Position numbers and translations under genes: made by a program
Shown here: positions 1 to 11,594 of the stretch, piece after piece
Layout of the letters: each line of letters begins with the position of its first letter
How positions within the stretch are numbered: the stretch's first letter is position 1
Notes under the pieces: model-generated
Told to the model about the DNA's origin: nothing
Databases searched by the model: none
Seen by the model: the letters and a program-made list of their open reading frames with translations, nothing else
NCBI GenBank assembly: GCA_037951165.1
Contig: JBBDHG010000445.1
Coordinates: 278,001-342,000 of the forward strand
DNA: 64,000 nt
Reading direction: 5' to 3'
Source of the DNA: Lophius americanus
Taxonomy: Eukaryota; Chordata; Actinopteri; Lophiiformes; Lophiidae

Positions 1-110
1 CTTAACGTCATTCCCACTGTTCTGTTGAAACAAACTTACAATTTATTACGTATACATTTAATTAGAGCATTGAAAGTAATTCATGATGACATTTATTTCA
101 TGTCAACCAG

Positions 111-1542
111 GAGCCAGATGAGCAGGAAGCACCTGATGATCAAGACTCCTCCCCTCCTGAGGACACCTCTCTGTACCCACATTCTCCTGGAACCACTCAG
201 TTTCAGCAGGTAGTGTCCCGGGGTTCTTCTCAGCCCACTTCCTGTACAGTCAGTGATTTCTTAACATTCTGAGGTTGCCATATTGTTTATTTGTTTCTCA
301 CCTAAGAGTAGCGAGTAAGAATAAAAACGTGGCAGCGCTTCATGATATTCAGCTCTTTTCTTGAAAATCTGCCTTTGCTTTTACGTTTTTTAGAGCGAAC
401 ATTAGGGCTGCGTTGGTATAGATTTATACTTAACGCCGTCATGAAAGAATTCTAATCTTGGGTACGGTGGTCAGTTAAACATGCACACTGTTACAACCCT
501 CTTTAACGGTAAGGGATCAGGTTGAAAGTAGTGCTGCATTTGTGCAATAGAAAAGTTTGAACACAATAAAAGAAGCAAAGTCGACTTCAAGGTCAGGTCA
601 CAGTCGCCACTGCGGTGTCCTGCTGATGATCGGGCCACCCAGGGCGGAGATGAAGAGCTGGTGCAAACTGTGGTTGGGATGTCCCTTCATGATGTCATCA
701 GTGATGGAGGGTGGGTGCTGTAAGATGGCGCTGACCAGGGAATCCCTCTGGGAAGGAAGTCGCACACTGTCCCGAAGATTTAAAGGAAGCTGTAACATGA
801 CAACAACGCGATCAATCTACTAAAGCTTTACACTCGTCTGGGCGGCCATAATATTAACCTTGAAATAGTTAAAATCTCCATGTGGCCAACATACCAGAAG
901 AGAAGGTCTGGACCACCAGAGGAACAAATGCAGACCGCCTGCGGCCCAGTTGACCACATGTAACCACCTAAAATCATCAGCACCCATAGAAGGCTTACTT
1001 TACTGACTGTAAATTGTTGTGTACTCAAGTTTTATAGCATTGTATTTTATTTCAAATTAAATTGTAATAATTATTTAAAGTTAGTGAGGGACATTGATGG
1101 GTTATTACTTTCAGATGACGGTACCAATATTCTGTATTTATCATCACCAGTCAAAGGACGATGTTTCCCCTCACATCCCCAACACCGGATCGGACTCAAA
1201 GTGCCTCGCGTTCACGATACTGAACCTGACAGTTCCCCGAGTGCAATGATGCGGTTTCAGTCCACAGGTGATGGACTAATGGATGTAATTCTTTCTCTTC
1301 CTGAACAGAACAACCACCCCCACGGTCAACCGTACACCGGGCCTGCTGCTCAGCACATGAACAACCCCCAGCGCCCCGGTCCCGCCTCCGCCCCGACTCC
1401 AGGTCCAACAACCCAGACAACCACCCCGACCCCTGGCCCCACTCCTGGTCCAGGCCCGCGAGCACAAGAGAACTGGGAGAGCACCGAAGAGGTCGCCCCC
1501 GCTCCCACCTCCACCCCGATGTCAGCCCCACCCAAGGAGTAA
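111..1542 (+). CDS. C-terminal end of an unrecognised gene (two coding exons: 111-209, 1309-1542)
   Basis: Partial gene entering from the left edge. Exon 111-209 follows an acceptor (tcaaccag) and ends at a donor (cag|gtagtg). It is 99 nt long, open in one frame, and acidic/proline-rich (begins EPDEQEAPDD, ends TTQFQQ). The second exon follows cttcctgaacag and continues in the same phase for 77 residues to TAA at 1540-1542. It is rich in Pro, Thr, Ala and Gly, with repeated PTPGPT-like units, and ends STPMSAPPKE. No folded domain is visible; this looks like a disordered tail. I do not recognise the protein. An alternative terminal exon starting near 1609 is open on the same strand (see findings). 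The splice pairing is inferred from phase and site quality only. Confidence 0.5.
598..967 (-). CDS. Possible C-terminal exons of an unrecognised minus-strand gene (967-895, 789-598)
   Basis: On the minus strand an acceptor (tgattttag) precedes a 73-nt segment 967-895 that ends at a good donor (ctg|gtatgt). A second acceptor (catgttacag) precedes 789-598. Joined, they are in phase: a tryptophan-rich hydrophobic stretch (begins WLHVVNWAAGG) runs into LRDSVRLPSQRDS and ends TPQWRL before TGA at 600-598. A minus-strand AATAAA lies at 291-286. The segment sits inside the intron of the plus-strand gene, so it would be a nested antisense gene. No family is recognised and upstream exons were not found. 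It may be a chance reading frame. Confidence 0.3.
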
Positions 1543-3395
1543 CATCCCTTCTTCCTCTGCTGTGCCTCAAGCCTCCATCATCCTGCTCTCCTTCTTCTCA
1601 TCCTTCAGTCAACAGGGCTCCCCGTCAGGCCTCCCCCTCTCTCCCACTCTTCGGTCCCAGGGCAGGACAGAAGCATATGGGAGGTGCTCTCCCCTGACCT
1701 GGAGCTGTCTGACGGTGTGACGGGGGCCTGCTGGCGGCTGCAGAGGCGAAGGAGTGGACAAAAGCAAATTTACCCAGAGCCAATGATGTTGGTGCGCTTG
1801 TCTACACGACGAAAAGGTGTACATAGTCTGTTTATGTTTCTGACTGTTCAGATCCCCCAGTAGCATAACTGTGTGGTTCGCTGGCGGGAGATGTTCCAGA
1901 TGTTATGAAAACAAAAATGGATATTATAAATAAAAAAAAAATGTCCAAAAAAACTGTAAGAAGACAATAACTCCTCTTTGTTTTATCACTCACGCTCAGC
2001 AGTAACGTTAGCTCTACCATCGGACGGTTCCCGGTCATCGAGACGTAGAAGGACACATTGTTATTCTTATGATAATTATTATTATTATTCTTAAGCTCCA
2101 TGGCAACCTTCTGGCCGATGCCAAATCAACTCACGAGCTGTGGTTGGTTTTAGTGTGAGAATGGTTGGTTGGACTTTTACGGTGTTTTGGTTGATGTGAA
2201 AAAGCAGTGATGCAACATTGTTCTGAAACTCATTGCCTTTCTCCTTTTTTTTTTTTTTTTTTTTTTTTGTTTGTTTGTTCTGGTAATTAATTCAACCCTT
2301 TTCGAAGCTCTAGTTAATGCTGTAACATTTAGCATGGCTTCTCACCAGAATAGTGTAGCCCAAGGGAAGACTTGTGATCATAACAACCTAAAGCTGTCTT
2401 TAATCCACATCTCCTCCGGGGTCTCGTTACCCTTAACTTTTTTTTTTTCTTTCTCTTTTCGTCCTCTTTTTTTTTTCTACTCATGTGACCTGTCTACAAC
2501 AGGGACAACATTTTGAACTAATGTAAAAAAAAAAATTAATAAATAAGTGGCTTTCCAATTGCACATCATAATCCTCAAACTTCACATTTTGGCAGTCTGT
2601 TTTGGTGGGATAGACGGCTTTGCTTTCACCCGTAGGAATCCTGAGAAATGAAACATATGCAACAGAAGTGCTGCACTGGGCTCTCTGGTGTATTATAGGC
2701 TGTGTGGTTTGCTTCTGTCTCTTCAATAAAGCCTAGTTGTAGACAGACTTGTTGCCCACTGGCTTCCTTTCTACCATGGTGGCGATCAGGTTTGGCGTCT
2801 GGCTGCGGTTCGGGATGAAGTATCGATCCCCGGCAGCAGCGAGAGCCTCGCCATCTCGTCTCCATGGAGAACGGGGTTCCACATCAGGGTTGTACCGTAA
2901 GAAAAGCGGCTGGTCAGTCATGTTGAAACTTGAGCTAACTTGTAATTCTGTAGGAGTAAAAGGTAAACATCAGTAAATACTGTATTTAATTGGTAACTTG
3001 AATGCATGTATTTTATTTTCTTTTTCTTTCTTTTTTTGTCTAAAACATACCAAATACTCCTGCAAATGAAAATATTCTGCCCATCGTATTATATTTAAAT
3101 ATTTTGCTCTTATTTTATAGAATTTATTTTGTTGTATTTCACTAAAAAAAAAATAGAATTTGATTTAAGAGGAACATTTTTGTCCTTGTGTTATTTTTAA
3201 AGAAGAATATTGACTGTACAGAGTTCTGCGCCCTGTTTTTTGCCGACTTTTGTTTTGGCCATGGTGTGACGTTGAATTCTGGAGCTACAGTCGCGATGTG
3301 GACTTTCACTTTGTGAGGTTTTTTGTGCACAGAAATATAACGGGAAAAAAAGCATTGCGCCCTTAGCAAATAAAGAACATGGAATCTTGTCTGTG
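1543..3395 (+). other. Probable 3' UTR of the left-edge gene, with two candidate poly(A) signals
   Basis: After the stop at 1542 the DNA is T-rich with long T runs. AATAAA occurs at 2725-2730 and at 3369-3374. The second is followed about 15 bases later by a GT-rich stretch (tcttgtctgtgtgtc), the usual downstream element, so it may be the main cleavage site. The extent is inferred. Confidence 0.35.
2733..2921 (-). CDS. Possible small protein or terminal exon, 62 codons, unrecognised
   Basis: A 62-residue frame begins MTDQPLFLRYNPDVEP and ends PVGNKSVYN. It looks like protein rather than noise: mixed charge, Pro and Tyr, no low complexity. A strong minus-strand acceptor (tttactcctacag) lies 26 nt upstream of the ATG, with A at -3. 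The exon could therefore start with a short 5' UTR, or the frame, which stays open up to the acceptor, could be the last exon of a longer protein. I cannot name it. It overlaps the proposed 3' UTR of the plus-strand gene. Confidence 0.35.
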   Translation of the reverse strand: MTDQPLFLRYNPDVEPRSPWRRDGEALAAAGDRYFIPNRSQTPNLIATMVERKPVGNKSVYN

Positions 3396-4204
3396 TGTCA
3401 TTTTTACTAACATCTGCACCTCAGACTTTGGTCCACACATTTGGATCCTCTCCACCAGTTATATATTATGTTTTCCTTTACTCCCATTAGACTTGTTACA
3501 CATTCAGTTTATCAGGAACTCTGAACCGGAAATAAACTACAATCCTGTAGTAAATTCTGTATTCGTTGTTACTTGAGGTTATGGCGTGCAAATTAAATTA
3601 AAATGTCTTCCCAAGTCAAATTGGCGTCTTAACATATTTCAAACACCCAGTCGTAAAGAATCATCCTAACAGTACTGATGAACATGCTTTTGACGCATGC
3701 CAAATTGTTGACATGGAAACGCAAAATACATTTAAAGTGTCTAAGGTATGCATGTCATTTTTACAGAGGCCTTTTTTCATACGTTGAAACTGATTCAGGA
3801 AATGGCATAAGGCACCTCTCCAGTATATTGCTGATGTTTCTGTGGTTTAAGTTATTTTCAGTACATGACCTTCACTTCAAACTCAGTATGATGCTGTTGC
3901 CATGGCTTCAAAAATGGCAAACTTCATGATTCATGCATTACGCTTCATGTTTTTTACTGATAACCCTTAACTCCAGCAAATAACCACTTCAGAATGGCTA
4001 AATTCCCTACGCAAACATTTTTCACTGATTGTATTCTAGTCCAAGATGCGTGACTGATACCAGGACCTTAATCATCATTAGTTCCTCTGCTCCCACTGCG
4101 GATAAAAGCATGTTTGGAATTATCTAACTAACTGTTTAACCACTTTTATATCCAAATGGCTTCCCCGTTTGACTGGGAGGATCCAGAAATGAAACAAAAC
4201 AGGA
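3396..4204. other. Intergenic, nothing recognised
   Basis: AT-rich DNA between the proposed 3' end of the left-edge gene and the 3' end of rpl8. I see no convincing exon, RNA gene or repeat. Confidence 0.4.
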
Positions 4205-4223
4205 TTATTCTTTTATAACACAT

Positions 4224-4229
4224 TTTATT
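4224..4229 (-). terminator. rpl8: rpl8 poly(A) signal AATAAA
   Basis: AATAAA on the minus strand 17 nt after the rpl8 stop codon; cleavage is expected near 4205. Confidence 0.75.
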
Positions 4230-4245
4230 ATGAAGACAGTCAGAT

Positions 4246-4404
4246 CTAGTTCTCCTTCTCCTGTACGGTCTTTGTTCCGCGCAGTCTGCCTGTACGTCTG
4301 GCAGCGATGAGACCGACCTTACGTCCAGCGGGGGCATCCCTCCTGATAGTTGAGGGTTTTCCAATATGCTGATGGTTACCACCACCGAAGGGATGCTCAA
4401 CAGG
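4246..4404 (-). CDS. rpl8: rpl8 exon 6 (residues 206-257 and stop)
   Basis: Begins PVEHPFGGGNHQHIG after acceptor ctcttcag and ends KTVQEKEN then TAG at 4248-4246. A minus-strand AATAAA at 4229-4224 gives an unusually short 3' UTR, as is common in ribosomal protein genes. Confidence 0.95.
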   Translation of the reverse strand, partial: PVEHPFGGGNHQHIGKPSTIRRDAPAGRKVGLIAARRTGRLRGTKTVQEKEN

Positions 4405-7400
4405 CTGAAGAGAGAGAAAAAGGACAATCAATGACCATCAGCATAAAAACAATGTTTTTAGACTGTCATTCCCAATCATAATTGTTTAGACTTGCAGAAG
4501 AATTTATTTGGGTCCTATTTGTTTCCCTAGTCTTGACATTTAGTCTCAAAGATGGGCAGTACCAGTGCTCATGGCTCATTTTGTCTCATTTATAACGTGA
4601 GAGCGCATTCAATTTGTTTCACTGACAAGAGCTTGTAATTGCCTCTAAATGTCTGAAGCATGAATATTAACTCATTTATAATATTTATTGTGTCTATGTT
4701 TTCAATAATGAATGTAAAAACCAAAGTCAAAGAACTGTACCGCAGTTAAACCTGGCAGAAATAACAGGAAATTGTTTGTCCTAATCCCCCCCATACAAAA
4801 TAGAAAAAACCATCCCGCCCACGTCTTCTCTTCCGCTTAGAGCGATTTCCTCAAGTATCATTTAAACATTCTCCAGATTATGAAAAGAAGCCTGGAGGGA
4901 AAAGATTTTTTTTTTTTGGGACCAAAATCCCATAGACAGCCAACCAGGATTTCTGCAAGTTTCAACAAGATTAAATTAAGGGTCTAAGGCTATTAAGAAA
5001 TAAAATTAAAGATCATGTATATAGAAATAAGTACATCGGACATGAAAGGGATGCCAGTTGCGCGTGTACACAATACTGATTTGCTAAATAAAAAACAAAA
5101 ACAAAAATTCTGCATGAAATCGAAGCTGTTAGGCGTTCTTTCTCTTTGCAGAAATGTTTAACAGTTGATATTGTCCACTAGTCTCCACCAGATTAATTGA
5201 TAGGGTCAATTGAGGAATTCACGTTATTTTCCCGACTGATCATTTGATTGCATGATTCCAAAAGGCTGCAGTATCAAATTTAGAGACAACGTTTTCCGGC
5301 ATTCTAGACTGAATTTCCTCCAAACTGCGTACATTAAATCCCAGCCAATATGTTGACGTTCACTTACGTTCATAGCCACACCACGGACACGTGGCCAGCA
5401 GTTCCTCTTGGCCTTGTACTTGTGGTAGGCGCGACCAGCCTTCAGGATGGGCTTGTCAATACGACCACCACCGGCAACCACACCTATCGCAAGACAGCAG
5501 AACTGGTAAGAAGCTGCAACGCTACAATCACATTCTAGTAAGAGTGTATAACCACACAGCCCCGTCAACAAAAGACACTAAATGTTGACACTGGAACTTG
5601 AGCGGTCCCGAACATTCAGGAGTTCTTACCAACAACGGCTCTGTTGGCAGAGGAGATCACTTTCTTGGACCCAGAGGGCAGCTTCACTCTGGACTTCTTA
5701 GTCTCCGGGTTATGGGAGATGACTGTGGCGTAGTTTCCGGAAGCGCGGGCCAGTTTGCCTCTGTCACCAGGCTTCTCCTCCAGGCAGCAGATGATGGTTC
5801 CCTCAGGCATTGTGCCAACGGGCAGGACGTTGCCAATGTTCAGCTGAGCTGTGGGATAAAACAGTCAGGCACCTGGTTCATAATCAAAAACCACACACAA
5901 ACACTGAACTAATTTTACAAAGTCCCAGGCTTGTCAACATTCTGATATCTCATATCAATATCTCCCACTCTGGTGACTGGTGAGTCGGCCCAGTGTAAAC
6001 ACACATTTAAAGTGAACTTTTGAGGAAGGACAGATAAACACAATTGATGCTCAACATCATGATGGTGCCATGTAACAAGACCATGACCCATCTTATCCAA
6101 GTCTGGATGTTACAACTTAAAAGCCCGGTGGGACACCAAGATTAACAAGAGATGCTTAAAAACATGTCTGAATTAGAAACAAACTGGTGTTTAACCACAA
6201 ATTTATTATTTACATTCAAACTATTGTTTGATATGCCAACCAACTAAGAGCCCCTCCAGATTCTACATCTAAATGTAGCTTTGTTTACGTTGGGTCGTTA
6301 ATGAGTCATGACAGTCAAAATACGTTTGATCTTTTCATATCAACGCATAAGGGATATAGAACCAACTCTTTTTATCGACTCAAATTGAGAGAATCTGTTC
6401 ATTATAAGATTGGTTGTACAATATGTTTAGCTGTTATCTGTTTATATGTTATCTTTGTAGAGCAGGTTGAGAAAATTGGTAATGTACAGCGGTTGATCAC
6501 ACTGGACTGATGTGATTCTGACCGCTATTTTTTGAGATAAAGTTTACATCAAACTAATTCCGTAAACTATCATATCCATTTAACACCATATTCCTTTTAT
6601 GGAGAGGGTATTCTGCCAGAAAAGTTGCCAGGATGATGAATGCTCATAATTTTATAATATGGAATCTATGCCAGCACTATGTTACCAGAATCAAGTTAGC
6701 CAAATGTAATAATACAATATGATGTAACTTTACTGTCAGTTTGCTCTGAAATTCATTTTTCTTCCTTGTTCAGTTCTGTTCAAGAAATTTACATGTAAGC
6801 TTAATAAAAAATTAAATATCAGACAATTTTCAAAGGCATTCAGAACCACCAACAACTTCACATCTGAAAACAGATCTCAGTCAACAGAGCACTCATTTTG
6901 GTTCAGGAACAGGATATGTTGATGTATGATGGAGTTCTTCAGACAGTTGCGTAGACTGATTGCTTGAAACGACTTTACTACAGGTTGGCCAATAATCTGA
7001 GCAAATATTGATTCGAATGTCTTCCCAACTGTTAAGTGTGACACTAACAATCACTGATTTTAAGAAAACAGAAGGATAATCTGTCCTGGCTGCAATAATA
7101 GGAGTCTATAAAGGGCGTTAATACATTGTTATAGTTGAAACATCCATCATAAAACCCAGGTATTTGAATTAAGAGACTTAATTAAGAGTTTTATTTGTAC
7201 ATTTAAGACGGTCACTGGACACAGCCAATGAGGAGAAAGGCCAAAATGATTCCCAACTTTCTTAGTATTGATGATTAGAACAACCCAAAACGTTGACCCA
7301 AGTGTTCCAATTGCTTTTCAGAAACGGACTCTGACCAGTCATGTTACCATTAGGAGGCATATCATTGCTGATGGCGAGCAAGCCAACCACAGACTGTAAA

Positions 7401-7861
7401 ATATTGTATTAATAGTTGTGCCATGCGAGAGCTTTGTGTTGTCTACATTTTGAGTTGAACTTCCAGCTAAGAAACCCCTACATTTGTCTCTTACCCTTCT
7501 TGCCACAGTAGATGAACTGTCCAGTGTGGATACCCTCTGCAGCAATGAAGAGTTCTGTCCTCTTCTTAAAGCGGTATGGGTCACGGAAGGCCACTTTGGC
7601 CAGTGGGGCACCACGGCCAGGGTCATGGATAATATCCTGAGGAAGAGTACCAGATAAAACAATGTCATTGCACACTCACCAGCAAGCATTGGTTGGATCT
7701 AATCAAAAGAGGTCCTCGTTTACCTTCACAATCCCCTTGATGTAACCATGGCGTTCAGCAAAGTCAATGTGACGGAGTTTAGCAGCACCTTTCCTGTGCT
7801 TGACGTGGGCTTTGAACACAGAGCCCGCACCTTTCCTCTGTCCCCTGATCACACGTCCCAT
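4246..7861 (-). CDS. rpl8: Ribosomal protein L8 (uL2), five coding exons
   Basis: Protein of the large (60S) ribosomal subunit, at the peptidyl-transferase region of 28S rRNA in the cytoplasm. Coding exons in transcript order are 7861-7724, 7636-7495, 5848-5630, 5483-5368 and 4404-4246. Every junction has GT-AG sites on the minus strand and phases match, giving 774 nt, 257 residues plus TAG, the usual vertebrate length. It starts MGRVIRGQRKGAGSVFKAH and ends TGRLRGTKTVQEKEN. The conserved uL2 segment GGGNHQHIGKPSTIRRDAPA is intact; its histidine is the one hydroxylated in mammals. ATG at 7861 lies 6 nt inside the second exon, after a leader exon with a TOP motif. No frameshift or premature stop is seen, so this is a live gene rather than a retrocopy. 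Confidence 0.97.
5368..5483 (-). CDS. rpl8: rpl8 exon 5 (residues 167-205)
   Basis: Begins VVAGGGRIDKPILKAG after acceptor gcgatag and ends RVRGVAMN before donor gtaagt. Confidence 0.95.
5630..5848 (-). CDS. rpl8: rpl8 exon 4 (residues 94-167)
   Basis: Begins AQLNIGNVLPVGTMPEG after acceptor atcccacag and ends ANRAVVG before donor gtaaga. It is preceded by the largest rpl8 intron (5849-7494). Confidence 0.95.
7495..7636 (-). CDS. rpl8: rpl8 exon 3 (residues 47-94)
   Basis: Begins DIIHDPGRGAPLAKV after acceptor cttcctcag and ends in CGKK plus one base before donor gtaaga. Confidence 0.95.
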
Positions 7862-7867
7862 CGTGAA
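7724..7867 (-). CDS. rpl8: rpl8 exon 2 (first coding exon, residues 1-46)
   Basis: Begins after acceptor ctcctgcag with 6 nt of 5' UTR, then ATG at 7861. Ends IKGIVK before donor gtaaac. Confidence 0.95.
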
Positions 7868-8448
7868 CTGCAGGAGAAGACAGTCAACTTTATTTACCGG
7901 CTTGACATGTGCATGATAACGCCTGTGCATATATATTGGCCTAAGTAAGCACACATTTATCGAGTAATGTTCGCCGACTGTCACGATATAAATGGGCTAA
8001 AACACAACAACAAGTGGAAAGATCTCACGTCCCTAAATTAACATAAGAGTAATAGCTAGCGTTAGCATAGCAAGCTAGTCGCCGGAACTTGATGTGTGAA
8101 GTGGTAAAACGTTATCAACTTTAGTTTGACAGAATCAGATAAATGTTCATGAAGCCAGATGCTAAATGCGATTAGTATCATAAACTATCTTCTCTATAGG
8201 TCTTGTATCAAATACAGTTATTGGTATAATCGTTTGTCGGCCTTATGACTAGTTACAGCACCGTGTCATCAATGAGCTAAAGAACCAATATATTCCTTAG
8301 AATTGACGATCTGACGGTAAAATACAAAATAGGTTTTGTTTTAATTATCTTAATGCACATTTATAAGTATTGTCTTAAGGTGGATGAACAATAAAAATTA
8401 AGATTTCGAGCAGATTCAACAAGGGGAAATAGTCGATAGTTGCCATAC

Positions 8449-8475
8449 CTAAACTCCGTTGACGGAAAGAGGAAG
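8449..8475 (-). promoter_or_regulatory. rpl8: rpl8 leader exon with 5' TOP motif
   Basis: The minus strand reads CTTCCTCTTTCCGTC from 8475, an oligopyrimidine tract of the kind that starts ribosomal-protein mRNAs and puts translation under mTOR/LARP1 control. It runs to a donor (tttag|gtatgg) at 8449/8448. Splicing to 7867 gives a leader of about 33 nt. The exact start site is inferred; no TATA box is evident. Confidence 0.7.
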
Positions 8476-9922
8476 TAGAAGGGAGAAGCTGAGGTTTTCT
8501 TCCGGTGAAATCCCCGAGGAGCATGATGGGAAGTGTAGGCGAATAAACATTCTGCAGTCAGCGTGCAATGTTAACTTACTCAAACAAACGGAGCGCGGGA
8601 GGGGACAAAGTCGTAAGTCATGGGAATTACGAGAAATGTTATGTATTGTTAGAAAACAATTTTATATTATCATAGTATGTGTCTTGTACATGCGTTTATT
8701 ATCATGAAACGTTTTTGTCCAAAACGTCCATATACAAACGAATATTTTATCTCACATGGTAACTGACAATGGGGTAATAATTTTTAACTCAGTGAAAGCA
8801 TGCCTTATTAACCAACATGGTTTTATAAAATGTAATATTTTTACACAATCTTAAACTTTGGTATTCACCGTTTGGCCAAAAAGCTGTGGATGTTCAATTA
8901 ATTTGATTTTGGTCACAGCTTCAGAGAAATTATGGATGCTGCCGAAAACAATGGATTTTAAATTTGATTTGGATGGTTTCCCGGACAATTGAAAAAGTCA
9001 TTAAAAGCATTTCTGAGAAAAAGTTCAATTTTCAAAATACAAGATTTGATAAATAAATTGCTTAACACAGTCACACACAAAACAAAATATAGACAATAAA
9101 GAGACTGTTCATACAGATATTTCCAAAATCCAGTGTAATATTAATGAAATTAGAAGAACACATCATAAGGATAATGATCCTGTAATATAGATAGTTCTAA
9201 CTCTAGAGGGAGGCCTTGCTTTAGTTTTCATCCATGTAATCAGAGTTAAGGCAGGAAGGAAGTTGCCCCTCTTCTCTACTCAACTCATGGCATGTCACTG
9301 CCCATTTATCTTTTATATATCTGGGACTTATTGGATGGATCCTGCTAAGCATGAGCATCTTCGTTTTCTGAGTTAAAGCCTATTTGCATTATGATGTTAC
9401 TTTTTAGCTGAAAGCTTGACAACTGACTGTCTACACAGTTATACTTGAAGAAGTAGTGTTTTTTGTGCTCATATGAGCAGAACGATGTGTATGGCTTGTA
9501 AAAACTTTATGTAAATATTCGTCATTTTTCCTCATGAGGTTGACCCTAACTTCACCTTTCTGCTGAAGAAATGAGCGTGCCACAATCTTTTTTGTTATAA
9601 TAGATCTATCTATAATAAAGCTCTATATTTAAACTAGTACAACTGTGACTCCTCGAGTTCATTCCCCGATTCTCAAATGATCAGAAGACAAAATTTTTCC
9701 TCATCACGAGGCCCCACAGATGAAGAAAACAAAGAACCCCACACAGAAAAGCTACAGGTCAGGATTCAAAACCTAAAGAAGAAAAGGAAGAAGAACAAGA
9801 AGAAGAAGAAGAAGAGGAAAATGTGATGAGCCTCAGATAGACCCCCTCCTGAGAACAGAGCGTCCCACTAATACCACTGTGATTAATGGGTGCTCTCACT
9901 CACTCACTCACTCACTCACTCA

Positions 9923-9996
<74 letters not shown>

Positions 9997-10255
9997 TGCA
10001 CGCACACACACACACACTGCCAAAAATAAATATAAATATGTGGTTCAGTTATTATAATGCTGCATTGTTTTTAACAATCCCGCTGGCATTACATGTATAA
10101 ATACAGATTCACATACACAAACCCTTTGTTTTCTTCTTTATACCTCTTTCAGCTTCATGTCGTGCATTGTATTTATTTATTTATTTGTAGAAGCCGAAAG
10201 GCAATTCACTGATAGTTATATTAATGACAGAAGTATTTTTATCACATATGAGGAA
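8476..10255. other. Intergenic: purine tract and CA microsatellite only
   Basis: AT-rich spacer upstream of rpl8. It contains a (GAA)n-like purine tract at about 9776-9824 and a (TCAC)n/(AC)n array at 9894-10016. I see no gene. Confidence 0.5.
9894..10016. repeat. Compound microsatellite (TCAC)n(AC)n
   Basis: About eight TCAC units pass directly into about 35 AC units, ending with gcatgcacgc interruptions. Confidence 0.95.
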
Positions 10256-10760
10256 CTAGGCCTATGCTGTTCTCCCCAAAACAAGGATAAATCCCCGAAA
10301 AGTCCTCAATCTCCTGTGTGGTGCAAGTAATCCCCCTGATTGTAATTCTCAAATTAAATGTGAAGTTCTGTGGACAATATTTGAACTGTATGAACTATTC
10401 AAATAGAATTTGGACTAAATCAGTCCAACGATTAGGAGGTTGTTCCTAAGTAAACGTTGTTTTTCTCGAAAAACTCCCCCAGTGGCTAAAATGTGAACTA
10501 CTGAAGTAAAACATGATGTTTACAAGATAGATCTCCTCGAGTCGATTCATATGCAACAAATTTGTATTAAATCGAACCAACGGTTGAGACATTATGGCTC
10601 AAAAAGAAAAAGCTCGCCCTAGTGTCAAATAAATATACAACCGACCTTCCTTCAAAGTCATTCCAATTCTTCCTTGCACTTAGGTCCATGGGGGTTTACA
10701 ATTTGAAAAAAATTCATTCAACAGTTTTTGAGTTATCGCGCTGACATTAAGGATCTTCAT
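10256..10760 (+). repeat. Interspersed repeat family X, copy 1
   Basis: Shares an ordered series of blocks with 24090-23690 (minus) and 35477-35905 (plus): aaagtcctcaatc, ttgtgcaa followed by ccctgattg, aactattca/aactatyac, gtaaaacatga, agatctcctcgag, ctcccccagtg-like blocks, acaaccgaccttc and ccagttcttcct. No coding potential is seen. The boundaries are approximate and the element is not named here. Confidence 0.7.
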
Positions 10761-11594
10761 AATATTCTTTCTTTCACTCACATCTCAGGGGGGAGGTGCT
10801 TATGACGCCAGGGGAGCAGAGACTGAGAAACGAGTAGGTTTTCCTACAGGGGTCATGAATGACATCCTGCAACATTTATTTTCCTCTTCCTAGTCAGAAA
10901 ATAGAAGACATTTTCCCTAACACCTTGGAATTTAACCGTTTTACTCCGTTTAACCTCTCTTATGGCAGCAAGGCAGCAAGAAGTCTCTCTAAACCTCAGT
11001 ACTACGTGCTCAGCAAAGTCAGCAGACCCTGAAGATATGGTGAACATATGTGCCTTTTTTTTACAGGGGACATACAATAGCGCGGCGACGAAGACCCTCG
11101 TCTACACCGCCTCTGTTTATTTACACTGAATAAACGCCGCTCCGGTGTGTGATTTTAAATAGACGACTGGTGTTCTGAGGTGTGAAGTACAACACGGCAG
11201 CTGTGTGAGGTTTTACACGCTTCAGTGAAGTACCGCGTTAAAGGTTATCATTTGCAATCCTTGTCACACGGCGCTTGATTTCATCCCCTGCTGAAACAAG
11301 TAAAGACCCTCCGGACCTTGTTCTGACTCTCCTATAGGTTGGGTTTCTTCTAATTTTAGTTAGCCGCTAATTGCTATTACTTTTTCTTTTCTTTTTTTAA
11401 ATACGTAACTCAACATCAAAATATGAATCATGCATTCTGGTACATCAACTCTCCAGGTAGCTCAGATTGAAAACATGTTGACACGGTGCTGTTATTAATT
11501 CATGAAACATAAGTGACTGGAACTAAAGAAAAAGTATTTAAGGCAAAACGTTTTAGAACTTTTATATTCAGTTACTGATACATGTACTTTTGAT

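Noticed and set aside
5598..5912. 104-codon plus-strand frame opposite rpl8 exon 4
   Set aside because: Shadow of the rpl8 coding sequence on the other strand.
4405..8448. Intronic snoRNA genes within rpl8
   Set aside because: Ribosomal protein introns often host them, but I found no C box with a matching D box at a suitable distance on the minus strand. H/ACA types cannot be excluded by eye.
9879..10100. Reading frames of poly(Thr-His) or poly(Val-Cys) across CA/TG arrays (also at 22087-22690, 26186-26606, 49423-49792)
   Set aside because: They are translations of dinucleotide repeats, open on both strands, without splice sites or conserved flanks.
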